Shown here in pieces: positions 27,812 to 36,775 of a stretch of DNA of 64,000 nucleotides. The position numbers were made by a program, and so were the translations under genes. The stretch is taken from NCBI RefSeq assembly GCF_002118315.1, contig NZ_MTSZ01000004.1, positions 248,001-312,000 of the forward strand, read 5' to 3'. This DNA is from Kiloniella majae. GTDB taxonomy: Bacteria > Pseudomonadota > Alphaproteobacteria > Kiloniellales > Kiloniellaceae. The first letter of the stretch is position 1. Every line of letters begins with the position of its first letter. The notes beneath the pieces were generated by a model. It searched no databases. It had not been told where the DNA came from and saw only the letters and a list, made by a program, of their open reading frames with translations.

Positions 27812-27830
27812 GCCTGATTTCTAATCAGGC
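27812..27830. promoter_or_regulatory. 8-3-8 inverted repeat in the astC leader
   Basis: GCCTGATT (27812-27819) and AATCAGGC (27823-27830) form a perfect inverted repeat around TCT, about 25 bases upstream of the astC start. It could be an operator or a leader hairpin close to the ribosome site. Confidence 0.45.
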
Positions 27831-28097
27831 ATCCCAGTATATTACCTGTGTATTACGCAATGTTTGGCGAGTTTGTCGGTGACGGATTTTCTACCGCCTT
27901 TGTTTCGCTCAGTTAAATAAGCTTATCGCAGAATCTGCCGAAGGTCTTATCGAAGTCATTCTATTTTACTGCAGATACTGCGGTTTTAATGAGCAATACC
28001 GAATTATATTTTGTTTTGTTCTTTGCAATAGATAATTTGAACGATTGTTAGCGTTTTGATTAATGTTTAAGTCTGATGTATAGAGAAAATAAGGATT

Positions 28098-28153
28098 TAT
28101 AATGTATGATCCCTTGTGCCTCTAGAATGAAACTGCGTTCTATAATGTATGAT
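28098..28153 (+). promoter_or_regulatory. Two identical 13-base repeats upstream of the Lrp-type gene
   Basis: TATAATGTATGAT occurs at 28098-28110 and at 28141-28153, 43 bases apart start to start, about four helical turns. This spacing is expected for phased binding by an Lrp-type octamer. Each copy also contains a perfect TATAAT, so they may instead be two -10 elements, though I found no good -35 at the right distance. Confidence 0.45.
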
Positions 28154-28174
28154 TTGATAAAAAAAGGCTTGTAA

Positions 28175-28663
28175 ATGTCGTTTAGTCAGCAACTGGATCG
28201 AATAGATCAAAATATTCTTTCGATTCTTCAACAAGAAGCCCGTATAACCAATCAGGACTTGTCTGATCGGGTGAATTTATCGCCAAGTTCTTGCTTGAAC
28301 AGAGTACGTAAACTGGAAGAGCGCGGTTTTATCGGTCCCTATTTCGGAATGATTGACCTTGAGCGGGTATGTCGATCTGTCATGGTGATCGCGACTGTGA
28401 CCTTGAAAGATCATAGCCGGGATCAATTCAAAGCGTTTCAGGACTATGTGCAAAAGATTCCCGAAGTGGTCGAGTGTTATATGGTCAGTGGGTCTTTTGA
28501 CTTTTGCTTACGGATCGTGGCCCCTGATATGGGGCGCTATAATGAAATAAACGATTATCTACTGGATGCGACTGATACACCGGGTGTGATGAATATTAGC
28601 AGTCACGTGGTATTGAATACTTCCAAACACTTTTCCGGCTATCCGATCGAAAAACTTTTATAG
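28175..28663 (+). CDS. Lrp/AsnC-family regulator, divergent from the AST operon
   Basis: This 162-residue protein starts QLDRIDQNILSILQQEARIT, then has the helix-turn-helix LSDRVNLSPSSCLNRVRKLEERG and the ligand-binding AsnC (RAM) domain with VVECYMVSGSFDFCLRIV. Its position back-to-back with the AST operon suggests that it controls arginine catabolism and responds to an amino acid such as arginine. That is inferred from position; members of this family commonly regulate adjacent amino-acid catabolic genes. Confidence 0.92.
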   Translation: MSFSQQLDRIDQNILSILQQEARITNQDLSDRVNLSPSSCLNRVRKLEERGFIGPYFGMIDLERVCRSVMVIATVTLKDHSRDQFKAFQDYVQKIPEVVECYMVSGSFDFCLRIVAPDMGRYNEINDYLLDATDTPGVMNISSHVVLNTSKHFSGYPIEKLL

Positions 28664-28713
28664 AAGACCTTATATTAGATGGCTTATGTCGGATGACTTA
28701 TGCTTGAATGATT

Positions 28714-29490
28714 TTATACAGACCCACACAGGCTACAGGCTGGATCGCGCTTGGTCTTCATTTTGTGAAATGATGTTCCCAAAGAGTCGTAGAGCAACAG
28801 GCTGTTACTCATGCTCTCGCCAATGCCCAGTAATTCCTTGATAACTTCGACGGATTGCAGGCTGCCCATTGTGCCAGCCAGTGCGCCGAGCACGCCAACA
28901 TCAGCGCAACTGCCTTTTTCCGCCACCTGTTCGTTACCAAAAAGACAGCGATAACAGGGGTTGTCACCTTCTTCGAATGCCCGGAAGGTCGTCAATTGGC
29001 CATCAAAGCGCATGATTGCAGCAGAGACCAACGGAACCTTTTGCCGATAACAAGCATCATTAACCAGATAGCGGGTGTTAAAGTTGTCACATCCATCGGC
29101 CACCAAATCATACTGAGCAATCAGATCATCAATGTTGTCTGAATCCAGACGGAAGTGATGTGGTCGAATATCTATATCCGGGTTGATCGCGGTCAGGCGG
29201 TCCTTTGCAGATTGCACCTTGGCGTGATCAATTTGGCTTGTGTCGTGTAAGACTTGACGTTGCAGGTTTGACAGGTCAACAACGTCGTCGTCGACAACAC
29301 CGATTGTCCCAATGCCTGCAGCGGCAAGATAGAGTAGAAGAGGGGAGCCTAATCCCCCGGCACCAATGACGAGAACTTTGGAACGAAGAAGCTTTAGCTG
29401 TCCTTCTTCGCCCACTTCTGGAAGGACAAGATGTCGGGCGTAACGATCAATCTGATCGTCGGTTAGCTCGTCTTCCAATTGTTCATTCAC
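28714..29490 (-). CDS. moeB: HesA/MoeB/ThiF-family adenylyltransferase (MoeB-like)
   Basis: This 258-residue E1-like protein shows the ATP-binding VLVIGAGGLGSPLLLYLAAAG, VDLSNLQRQVLHD and a Zn site made of CYRC and CSLC, as in MoeB/ThiF. It activates the C-terminal glycine of a sulfur-carrier protein (MoaD or ThiS). The sequence alone cannot separate MoeB from ThiF, but MoeB is the usual name at this place in alphaproteobacterial ubiE-coaBC-dut operons. It is the last gene of the leftward operon, 72 bases after cysK. Confidence 0.88.
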   Translation of the reverse strand: MNEQLEDELTDDQIDRYARHLVLPEVGEEGQLKLLRSKVLVIGAGGLGSPLLLYLAAAGIGTIGVVDDDVVDLSNLQRQVLHDTSQIDHAKVQSAKDRLTAINPDIDIRPHHFRLDSDNIDDLIAQYDLVADGCDNFNTRYLVNDACYRQKVPLVSAAIMRFDGQLTTFRAFEEGDNPCYRCLFGNEQVAEKGSCADVGVLGALAGTMGSLQSVEVIKELLGIGESMSNSLLLYDSLGTSFHKMKTKRDPACSLCGSV

Positions 29491-29562
29491 GCTTATGATC
29501 CGTTTTCTTTATTTGTGCTTTTATCTCAGGGTGTGCCCTTTGTTTACTTGATTGTCCGAACA

Positions 29563-30534
29563 TTACCCGTTTTCAAAAAGATCTGTACTGAGATACCGCT
29601 CGGCAAAGGAAGGCAGAATGGTGACAATCTTTTTGCCGATCATTTCGGGTCTGCCGCCAATTTCCAAGGTGGCAGCCAGAGCAGCACCGGAAGAGATCCC
29701 GATCGGTAATCCTTCGAGAGCAGCCGCTTCACGGGCTGTTCTGAAGGCGGTGTCATTTCCTATCCGTATGATTTCATCAATTAGCCCGGTGTCGAGAATA
29801 CTTGGGATAAAGCCCGCACCGATACCTTGAATTTTATGAGGGCCGGGCTGTCCACCAGAAAGAACAGGGCTGTCTTCTGGCTCGACTGCAACCATTTTGA
29901 CATCAGGGTTTAATTCTTTGAGGACTGCACCCACACCCGTCAGGGTGCCGCCGGTGCCAACGCCGCAAACAACCATATCGACCTGACCAGCGGTATCATG
30001 CCAGATTTCTTCGGCTGTTGTGATCCTGTGGATTGCCGGATTGGCTTTGTTCATGAACTGTTGAGGCATAACTGCTTTGGGCAATTCCTTGACCAATGCT
30101 TCGGCACGGGAAACTGCGCCGCTAATTCCCAGTGCGCCATCTGTCAGGACCAGTTCTGCCCCGAGATAGCGCAGCATTTTACGCCGCTCGGCAGACATGG
30201 TTTTGGGCATTGTCAGAATTAGTCTGTAGCCTTTTGCCGCGCATACAAAAGCAAGAGCGATACCTGTATTGCCGCTTGTTGGCTCGATAATAACGGTATC
30301 TTTGTCCAACTCACCGGATTCTTCTAGCGCTTCAATCATGGCAAAGCCTATACGATCTTTGATCGATGCCAGGGGATTAAAGAACTCACACTTTCCGAGA
30401 ATTTCCGCTCCAGATCCATGTGCGTCGGCAAGTTTTTGCAGACGCACAAGCGGCGTCGCACCGATCGTATCAAGGATAGAATCGTATATTTTGCCTCGGA
30501 AAGAGGAAGATAAGGTGTTGTTTTTGGTCTTCAT
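29563..30534 (-). CDS. cysK: Cysteine synthase A
   Basis: This 323-residue PLP enzyme makes cysteine from O-acetylserine and sulfide. The PLP lysine is in [18 protein letters not shown], the asparagine loop is [18 protein letters not shown], the glycine-rich phosphate site is [15 protein letters not shown], and the C-terminal half has [10 protein letters not shown]. It lies between an Rrf2 regulator gene (35 bases upstream) and moeB, which ties cysteine supply to sulfur-carrier activation. Confidence 0.96.
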   Translation of the reverse strand: MKTKNNTLSSSFRGKIYDSILDTIGATPLVRLQKLADAHGSGAEILGKCEFFNPLASIKDRIGFAMIEALEESGELDKDTVIIEPTSGNTGIALAFVCAAKGYRLILTMPKTMSAERRKMLRYLGAELVLTDGALGISGAVSRAEALVKELPKAVMPQQFMNKANPAIHRITTAEEIWHDTAGQVDMVVCGVGTGGTLTGVGAVLKELNPDVKMVAVEPEDSPVLSGGQPGPHKIQGIGAGFIPSILDTGLIDEIIRIGNDTAFRTAREAAALEGLPIGISSGAALAATLEIGGRPEMIGKKIVTILPSFAERYLSTDLFENG

Positions 30535-30569
30535 GGTTTCTCGCTATACGACCCCAAGAGACCGCCTGA

Positions 30570-31028
30570 TTAAATGCTGAAATCAGGCATTGCGGCTGTG
30601 GCCTCGCTGGGAATGTTTTGTTTTCTTGCTTCGTCGCAAAGTTGTTCAATGGTTATTTTGTCGAAACGCTCCATTATTTCCCTTTGCATGTCAACCCAGA
30701 TAGGTCGAACGACGTTGATACCAATGTCAGATCCTTCATTGTCGCGGGCAGGATCTGATGCGCCTTCCAAGTCCCTGACAACACGAATAATTTCGCCAAC
30801 TGTTATGCGACGCCTTTCTTTTGCCAGACGATATCCGCCCCGTGGGCCACGTTGTCCGGCAAGAACGCCATTGTGTACCAGTTGTTGGAGTACCTGTTCA
30901 AGATAGCGTCTGGGAATGCCTTCCCGACGTGATATTTCAGTTGATCTTACAGGTGCCGAGCCTGCGTGATAAGCAATATCTACAACCGCCTCTATTGCAA
31001 AGAGTAGCTTTTTTGATAGCCGAAGCAT
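30570..31028 (-). CDS. Rrf2-family regulator lacking the IscR cluster cysteines
   Basis: This 152-residue regulator begins MLRLSKKLLFAIEAVVDIAY and has the winged helix ISRREGIPRRYLEQVLQQL and the wing GPRGGYRLAKERRRITVGEI. Only one cysteine is present (EQLCDEA), so the three-Cys cluster site of IscR is absent. CymR, an Rrf2 member that works with CysK to control cysteine genes, is the closest functional idea given the adjacent cysK. It sits 21 bases after dut in a housekeeping operon, an odd place for a regulator. Confidence 0.88.
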   Translation of the reverse strand: MLRLSKKLLFAIEAVVDIAYHAGSAPVRSTEISRREGIPRRYLEQVLQQLVHNGVLAGQRGPRGGYRLAKERRRITVGEIIRVVRDLEGASDPARDNEGSDIGINVVRPIWVDMQREIMERFDKITIEQLCDEARKQNIPSEATAAMPDFSI

Positions 31029-31049
31029 TTTTTTGTTTCCCAGTCCCTT

Positions 31050-31508
31050 TTATTCCTGAGCAAAGACGCCTGTTGATCCAAACCCACCTTCGCCACGTGA
31101 AGTGGCATCAAGTGACGTGGCTGAGGACCAGCTAGCCTGAATACAAGGGGCTATCACCATCTGAGCTATTTTTGCGCCTCTTTCGATGGTGAAGGTTTCC
31201 TTGCCAAGGTTCATTATTATAACGCCGATTTCTCCGCGATAGTCGGCATCGATTGTCCCCGGTGTGTTTACCAGGGTTATTCCGTGTTTTAGTGCAAGAC
31301 CTGATTTTGGTCTGATTTGAGCTTCGTACCCGTTGGGCAGAGCTATTTTAAGTCCGGTGGGAACCAACAGACGATCACCGGATGCCAATTCAATGGGATT
31401 TTCAATGGCAGCAAGAAGATCCATGCCCGCTGATTGTGGCGTGGCATAGGAGGGAAGAGGTAAGCCTTCTCCGTGAGAGAGTTGAACGATCGATATTTCT
31501 ACGTTCAT
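31050..31508 (-). CDS. dut: dUTP diphosphatase (dUTPase)
   Basis: This 152-residue trimeric-type dUTPase shows all five motifs: [49 protein letters not shown] and the flexible C-terminal [11 protein letters not shown]. It hydrolyses dUTP to dUMP, keeping uracil out of DNA and supplying thymidylate synthesis. It lies 36 bases after coaBC, the usual alphaproteobacterial and enterobacterial neighbour. Confidence 0.97.
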   Translation of the reverse strand: MNVEISIVQLSHGEGLPLPSYATPQSAGMDLLAAIENPIELASGDRLLVPTGLKIALPNGYEAQIRPKSGLALKHGITLVNTPGTIDADYRGEIGVIIMNLGKETFTIERGAKIAQMVIAPCIQASWSSATSLDATSRGEGGFGSTGVFAQE

Positions 31509-31544
31509 ACAGTTCTTCCTGACATACTTGTTAATTGTTAATTA

Positions 31545-32759
31545 TTAAACGTTGAGAGTTAAGTGGTCTGCGATACGCTTGGACAGTTTCTTTGCCGCAG
31601 CGTCTTTAGTCATTTTATGCCATTGGTCTACGCCGTTTTTATCAATCAAAAACAGTGTATTTTCATCTCCACCAAAAGTTCCTGTTGCAGGTGATACATC
31701 GTTTGCCAGAATCCAGTCACATCCTTTTCTGTCCCGTTTTGAGATAGCATTTTCGGTGACCTGTTCCGTTTCGGCTGCAAAGCCGATGACAAGGCCCGGA
31801 CGCTTTGGTCCTGATTGTGACAGTGTTGCCAGAATATCGGGATTTTGAACAAAATTAAGCGTTGGGGCTTCGTCGTTGTTTTTCTTTTTGATTTTTTGTT
31901 TGCTTTGTTCCGCTACACGCCAATCTGCCACAGCTGCGGCGAAGATGGCGATATCTGCTGGCAGAGCTTTCTGACAGGCAACCAACATCTCTTCGGCGCT
32001 GGTGATAGAGATAAATTTTACGCCTTGAGGAGGTGAGAGTTGGGTCGGCCCCGATACCAAGGTGACCTCAGCTCCCAGTTGTTCCATGGCTTGCGCGATG
32101 GCATAGCCTTGCTTCCCGGACGAATGATTCGCGATGTACCTGACAGGGTCCAGTGCTTCATGTGTTGGCCCTGCGGTGACAAGTGTTTTGATCCCGGCGA
32201 GTGGTTTTTCAGAAGGGGCAGAAAAATAAGCTTCGATTGCACCAAGAATTTCTGCTGGTTCCGCCATACGCCCGGGGCCAAATTCTCCGCAAGCCATGGA
32301 ACCTTCGTTGGGGCCAATGACCTTTACACCGCGATTTATAAGCGTTTGTAAATTTTCCTGTGTCGCAGGGTGTTCCCACATGCGTACATTCATTGCCGGG
32401 GCAATAAGCGTATCTTTATCCGTAGCAAGCAGAACCGTGGACGCTAAATCATCAGCGCGCCCCTGAGCCATCTTGGCCATGAAATCAGCACTTGCGGGGA
32501 CGACAACGATTAGATCGGATTGACGCGAAAGTTGGATATGCCCAATTTCGGTTTCATCAGTGAGCGAAAAGAGGTCGACAAACGTCTTTTCGCCCGTCAG
32601 TGCCGAAACGGAGAGTGGCGTCACAAACTCTGATCCGGATTTGGTAAGGATTGCACGCACAGAGACATCGCGCTCTTTAAGGCGGCGAATTAACTCCAGA
32701 GACTTGTATGCTGCAATGCCACCAGTAACCACCAGTAGAATGCTTTTGCCAGATATCAT
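31545..32759 (-). CDS. coaBC: Bifunctional CoaBC (phosphopantothenoylcysteine synthetase/decarboxylase)
   Basis: This 404-residue fusion makes 4'-phosphopantetheine for coenzyme A. The N-terminal flavodoxin-like decarboxylase (CoaC, about 1-185) has LLVVTGGIAAYKSLE, APAMNVRMWEHPA and the flap cysteine in GSMACGEFGPGRM. The C-terminal synthetase (CoaB) has VTAGPTHEALDPVRYIANHSSGKQG and ILANDV. The length is typical. It follows ubiB by 94 AT-rich bases in the leftward operon. Confidence 0.97.
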   Translation of the reverse strand: MISGKSILLVVTGGIAAYKSLELIRRLKERDVSVRAILTKSGSEFVTPLSVSALTGEKTFVDLFSLTDETEIGHIQLSRQSDLIVVVPASADFMAKMAQGRADDLASTVLLATDKDTLIAPAMNVRMWEHPATQENLQTLINRGVKVIGPNEGSMACGEFGPGRMAEPAEILGAIEAYFSAPSEKPLAGIKTLVTAGPTHEALDPVRYIANHSSGKQGYAIAQAMEQLGAEVTLVSGPTQLSPPQGVKFISITSAEEMLVACQKALPADIAIFAAAVADWRVAEQSKQKIKKKNNDEAPTLNFVQNPDILATLSQSGPKRPGLVIGFAAETEQVTENAISKRDRKGCDWILANDVSPATGTFGGDENTLFLIDKNGVDQWHKMTKDAAAKKLSKRIADHLTLNV

Positions 32760-32854
32760 TATTAAACGTACTATTTCACTGTAAAATTGCGTAAATTAAC
32801 ATATTAATTTTTTGGATAAATCACTCAGTTGTCAACAGTAGATGTTAATAAATG

Positions 32855-34426
32855 TTAACTATTGAAAAATATAAAATTTACAGCAAATCCAATGGAGAAT
32901 GTAAAACTGGCAATCGCAATGATGAAAGCCCACTTCGCAGTCCCGCTACTTTCGTTGTGGAAATCCTGTATGGTTTTGTTGTGTAGTCGTAACCCTTGTT
33001 GAGAGAAAATGCCAGATGCAACTTCCAGGTTATGAACCAGTTTTGGAAGCGTTTTAAGGCTGTCTGCCAGTGTCGTAACACTTTCTTTTACAATTGCTTC
33101 TGGTCCTCTGTTCTCGATAATCCACTCTTCGACGAGTGGTTGAGAAATAGACCAAAGGTTAAGGTTCTCTTCTAGACCCCTGCTGACCCCTTCGGCCATG
33201 ACCATATTTTTTTGCAGCAAGAGCAGATGGGGCTGAATTGTCATGTCAAAGGATTCGGCAAGGTGAAGCATTTGCCCAAGAAGTCTGGCAAAAGAGAAAT
33301 CGCTTAAATCTTTTCCCATAATCGGTTGGCAAACTGAACGCAGGGCCTGGGCAAAGGTTTCTATCTTTTGATTCGGCGGGATCATGCCAGCAGCAACGTG
33401 TGCTTTGGCCAGTTGCAGATAGTCCTGTTTCAAGAGGGCAATGAGCATGTCGGCAAGGAAATGGCGTGTGGATTTGTCTATTCTACCCATGATGCCGAAG
33501 TCGACAGCAACGATTCTACCGTCATCGCCGACAAACATATTACCCGGATGTTGGTCTCCGTGGAAAAATCCGTCCCGGAATACCTGATTAAAGAATATGG
33601 CGGCAGCTGTCGTAAGAACTTCTTCCAGATCGTGTCCGGCATCAAGAAGAGCCTGGCGATCATCCAATGGAATTCCTTCTATTCTACTCATTGTCAAGAC
33701 GCGACGAGCTGTTCTGTCCCAATCTATCTCTGGCGTGTCATAGGTGTAATCGTCGGCAAAATTATCGCTGAGCTCGCAAGCTGCAGCAGCTTCCATACGC
33801 AGATCCATTTCAAGGCGCACAGTCTCGTGAAATGTTTCAACGACTTCGGTGAGTTTGAAACGCTTTAATCCCGGGCGTGTTTTTTCAAGTAATCCGGCAA
33901 GGCTATAAAAAAGCGTCAGATCTTTTTTGAAATCCTCTTCGACACCAGGCCTTAAAACTTTAACGGCAACGGGGTCACCATCCAGTGTTTCTGCAAAGTG
34001 TACTTGGGCAATGGATGCTGCTGAAACGGGTGTTTCATCAAAGGAAAGAAAGAAGTCATCGATTTCGCCGTGTAGTTCTTTTTCAATGATAGCAATCGCG
34101 CGCTTGCCATCAAAGGCGGGCAATTGATCCTGTAGATGGGCAAGGTCTTCGGTAAATTGATCGCCAAGAATATCTGCGCGGGTAGAGAGGAACTGACCAA
34201 GTTTAATGTGGCTGGGGCCAAGTTCTGTTAACGCAGCAGCGAGCTTTTGTCCGGGGCGCAGATTTTTATTTTTTCTGGATGCTTTACGGGCAAGCCACAC
34301 AGCAACAGCGGCTAGTTTCCCGGGCACTAGGTGTCTTTCTTCAAGAACAGCCAAGGCATCATGGCGTGCAAAGACACGGGCAATTTGGAAAAGACGTAAA
34401 AGAGTCGCTATGTTTTTGAACATCAA
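32855..34426 (-). CDS. ubiB: UbiB, ubiquinone biosynthesis ATPase/kinase-like protein
   Basis: This 523-residue ABC1/ADCK-type protein supports the ubiquinone (coenzyme Q) hydroxylation steps. It has the family KxGQ motif in IKLGQFLSTRADILG, the atypical kinase nucleotide region ASIAQVHFAETLDG with VAVKVLRPGVEEDF, the catalytic-loop-like HGDQHPGNMFV, the metal-site VAVDFGIMG, and C-terminal hydrophobic segments that anchor it in the membrane. It is 18 bases after ubiE. Confidence 0.96.
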   Translation of the reverse strand: MMFKNIATLLRLFQIARVFARHDALAVLEERHLVPGKLAAVAVWLARKASRKNKNLRPGQKLAAALTELGPSHIKLGQFLSTRADILGDQFTEDLAHLQDQLPAFDGKRAIAIIEKELHGEIDDFFLSFDETPVSAASIAQVHFAETLDGDPVAVKVLRPGVEEDFKKDLTLFYSLAGLLEKTRPGLKRFKLTEVVETFHETVRLEMDLRMEAAAACELSDNFADDYTYDTPEIDWDRTARRVLTMSRIEGIPLDDRQALLDAGHDLEEVLTTAAAIFFNQVFRDGFFHGDQHPGNMFVGDDGRIVAVDFGIMGRIDKSTRHFLADMLIALLKQDYLQLAKAHVAAGMIPPNQKIETFAQALRSVCQPIMGKDLSDFSFARLLGQMLHLAESFDMTIQPHLLLLQKNMVMAEGVSRGLEENLNLWSISQPLVEEWIIENRGPEAIVKESVTTLADSLKTLPKLVHNLEVASGIFSQQGLRLHNKTIQDFHNESSGTAKWAFIIAIASFTFSIGFAVNFIFFNS

Positions 34427-34444
34427 ATGTGCTTCATTGAAATA

Positions 34445-35221
34445 TTAGATACGCCATCCGCAATGTATAGCGGCGACCCCGCCAGTGTGGTTTCTGTAGC
34501 TGCATTGCTCGAAACCTGCGGATCGCATCATAGAAATCAAGTCATCTTGTGGTGGGAAACGACGAATTGATTCGGCCAGATACTGATATGATTCGCGATC
34601 GTTCGCGACCAGTTGTCCCATGTTCGGCAGAATTTTAAAGGAGTACTGGTCGTAAATCTGATCCAGAATAGGCAAAACAACCTGACTGAATTCAAGGCAG
34701 TAGAAACGCCCGCCAGGCTTCAAAACGCGTTTCGCCTCTGCCAAAGCGCGGTCGATATGGGTAACGTTCCTCAGGCCAAAGGCAATGGTGTAGGAATCCA
34801 TACTCCGGCTTGGGAAGGGAAGACTCTCTGCGTTACCACAGGTCCAGCTCAATCCCTTTAGGATGCCATGGTCAATGGCGCGATCTCTGCCGACAAGCAT
34901 CATATCAGGTGTCAGATCGCAAACTGTCACAGGGCCTGCTTTGTCACGTCCCACACGGTCAATAATCCGCATTGCAATGTCACCGGTTCCACCCGCAACA
35001 TCCAGATGAGCTTCGCCCGGTTGTGGATTAACCCAATCGATCAGGGATGCCTTCCATAAACGGTGAACGCCCCCGCTCATGAGGTCATTCATTATGTCGT
35101 ATTTGCTTGCGACACTTTCAAAAACACCACGAACGCGGTGTTTCTTGTCATTTACGGAAACCTCTTCGAACCCGAAGTGAGTCGTGCCTGCCGAAGATTG
35201 TTTGTCTGTTCTATTTGCCAT
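34445..35221 (-). CDS. ubiE: UbiE, ubiquinone/menaquinone C-methyltransferase
   Basis: This 258-residue SAM methyltransferase adds the C-methyl group in ubiquinone (and menaquinone) synthesis. It shows KYDIMNDLMSGGVHRLWK, motif I LDVAGGTGDIAMR, FGLRNVTHIDRALAEAKRVL and the C-terminal YRNHTGGVAAIHCGWRI. It is the first gene of the leftward operon, divergent from mutM with a 123-base gap that must hold both promoters. Confidence 0.97.
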   Translation of the reverse strand: MANRTDKQSSAGTTHFGFEEVSVNDKKHRVRGVFESVASKYDIMNDLMSGGVHRLWKASLIDWVNPQPGEAHLDVAGGTGDIAMRIIDRVGRDKAGPVTVCDLTPDMMLVGRDRAIDHGILKGLSWTCGNAESLPFPSRSMDSYTIAFGLRNVTHIDRALAEAKRVLKPGGRFYCLEFSQVVLPILDQIYDQYSFKILPNMGQLVANDRESYQYLAESIRRFPPQDDLISMMRSAGFEQCSYRNHTGGVAAIHCGWRI

Positions 35222-35344
35222 TAGAAAGTTCCAACTGCGAAGCTCTGGAGCAGTTATATTGCTGTGGCTTGTGTAAAGCGCTTTAGTGTTTCTGCTTGAA
35301 TGATATAGTACTGCTGCCTGTCGAACGCAAAGGAAAACAAGGAT

Positions 35345-36202
35345 ATGCCAGAACTGCCCGAAGTCGAGACTGTTATGCGTGGCTTACGCCCTAGTCTTGA
35401 AGGGAGTATTCTCAAAAAAGTCACACAAAGGCGAAATGATCTCCGCTTTCCCTTGCCAGAAAATATGGCTGAGAGATTGACGGGGCGCAAAGTCGAGCAG
35501 CTCAAGCGTCGAGCAAAGTATGTTCTTGCGCATCTTGATGATGAGATGGTGTTGTTTTTTCACCTTGGCATGTCTGGTCGCGTGACAATTCTGCAGGGCG
35601 ATCAGCGGCCTCCACTGGGTGCGCATGATCATATTATTTTTGAAACAGACGATGGTGACGAGATCAGATATTGCGATCCACGTCGGTTTGGTATGATGGA
35701 TCTTGTCCATGTCAACGACTTGGACAGTCACAAGGCCTTTAAGGATCTGGGGCCGGAACCTTTGGGCAATACTTTTAACGGACCGGATTTTTACGCGCGG
35801 ATTAAGAACAAGAAAACGAATATTAAAGCAACGATTCTGGATCAACGGGTTGTCGCCGGAATCGGGAATATTTATGCCTGTGAAGCGCTGCACCTATCGG
35901 GAATTTCTCCGGAAAGGCAGGCGCAAAGTCTGACAACGGTAGAGGCTGATCTTTTGGTGGTAACCATCCGGGATGTTTTGAATAAAGCGATAGAAGCCGG
36001 GGGGTCCAGTTTGCGTGACTATGTTCAGGCATCCGGAGAATTGGGCTATTTTCAGCATTCCTGGTCCGTTTACGGGCGCGAAGGTGAGCCCTGTCGGCGG
36101 TGTACAGGTGAAGACGGTCGTAAAGACGGCACACAACTCCTTATTGAACGTATTCAGCAGAACGGGCGCTCTACTTTTTATTGCCCGATCTGTCAGCACT
36201 AA
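35345..36202 (+). CDS. mutM: Formamidopyrimidine-DNA glycosylase
   Basis: This 285-residue base-excision repair enzyme removes 8-oxoguanine and opens the DNA backbone. After the initiator Met it begins PELPEVETVMRGLRP, so the catalytic Pro1/Glu2 pair is present. The helix-two-turn-helix region is VVAGIGNIYACEALHLSGI. The C-terminal zinc finger has CRRC then CPIC. The interval between the pairs is 26 residues here rather than the usual 16, because of an insertion (GEDGRKDGTQ). Confidence 0.95.
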   Translation: MPELPEVETVMRGLRPSLEGSILKKVTQRRNDLRFPLPENMAERLTGRKVEQLKRRAKYVLAHLDDEMVLFFHLGMSGRVTILQGDQRPPLGAHDHIIFETDDGDEIRYCDPRRFGMMDLVHVNDLDSHKAFKDLGPEPLGNTFNGPDFYARIKNKKTNIKATILDQRVVAGIGNIYACEALHLSGISPERQAQSLTTVEADLLVVTIRDVLNKAIEAGGSSLRDYVQASGELGYFQHSWSVYGREGEPCRRCTGEDGRKDGTQLLIERIQQNGRSTFYCPICQH

Positions 36203-36209
36203 GGTTGCG

Positions 36210-36632
36210 ATGATGATGGTTGATTTAATGAAACGAATATTTTCGACTTTTTCCCGGGTATTATTTTTTAAGGTACTAAGCGCATTCTTTTTGTGTGGGG
36301 CACTCATGAGCTCAACTTCTGCTTTAGCATCAGAAGGGGGCTTTTTTACAGGCAGTGGTGGCGTGCCAATTGTTCCGGGTATGGAAGAAATGGAAGAACT
36401 TGGGGTTGTCTTTGATAAGCCAGAAGGACGCATTGTTGAAGCCTTTGCTTCGGGCCATCTATCACAATCTGATGTACGTGAGTTTTACGGTCGCGCATTG
36501 CCACAGTTGGGCTGGGCTGTCGTTGGTGAAGGATTGTTTGTACGCGAGGGTGAAGTTTTGAAGATCGAGATTCTGGAAGGTGTGGAAAACAGCAGATCGA
36601 TTCTGCGAATTATTCTCGCGCCCTCGCAATAA
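36210..36632 (+). CDS. Small exported protein of unknown function
   Basis: This 140-residue protein has a signal peptide (hydrophobic core FFKVLSAFFLCGALMS, likely cut after SALA) and a compact C-terminal domain (about residues 60-140) with DKPEGRIVEAFASGHLSQSD and FYGRALPQLGWAVVGEGL. The pattern of a growing strand, FY-x-LPQLGW and a charged strand looks like a small alpha/beta domain. I do not recognise a named family, though similar genes sit between mutM and enoyl-CoA hydratase in related bacteria. The ATG at 36210 has AAGG upstream; two more in-frame ATGs follow it. Confidence 0.75.
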   Translation: MMMVDLMKRIFSTFSRVLFFKVLSAFFLCGALMSSTSALASEGGFFTGSGGVPIVPGMEEMEELGVVFDKPEGRIVEAFASGHLSQSDVREFYGRALPQLGWAVVGEGLFVREGEVLKIEILEGVENSRSILRIILAPSQ

Positions 36633-36775
36633 ACATACGGCACTCTTTGCCCGAAATATGTGTGCTTGGAGGGTGTGTAACCCCGAGTGTGTACAGAAAA
36701 AACGATAGAGAATTTATGATATTGCTCACAGCGGGTATGAAACCGGGCAAATCTGAAACCAGGAGCTAACCAAAA

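Larger units (their letters stand above)
27788..28174. other. Divergent control region between the AST operon and the Lrp-type gene
   Basis: These 387 AT-rich bases hold the promoters of both directions. The visible contents are the inverted repeat at 27812-27830 and two copies of a 13-base repeat near the Lrp-type gene (28098 and 28141). No small gene was found. Confidence 0.6.

Noticed and set aside
32760-32854. AT-rich ubiB-coaBC gap as replication origin
   Set aside because: Only one imperfect DnaA-box-like match (TTATCCAAA) was seen and the gap is under 100 bases, so there is too little support.
32843-32859. CtrA-like site GTTAA-N6-TTAAC at the end of ubiB
   Set aside because: The spacing between the TTAA halves is 6 bases and not the 7 of the CtrA consensus, and it overlaps the ubiB stop in very AT-rich DNA.
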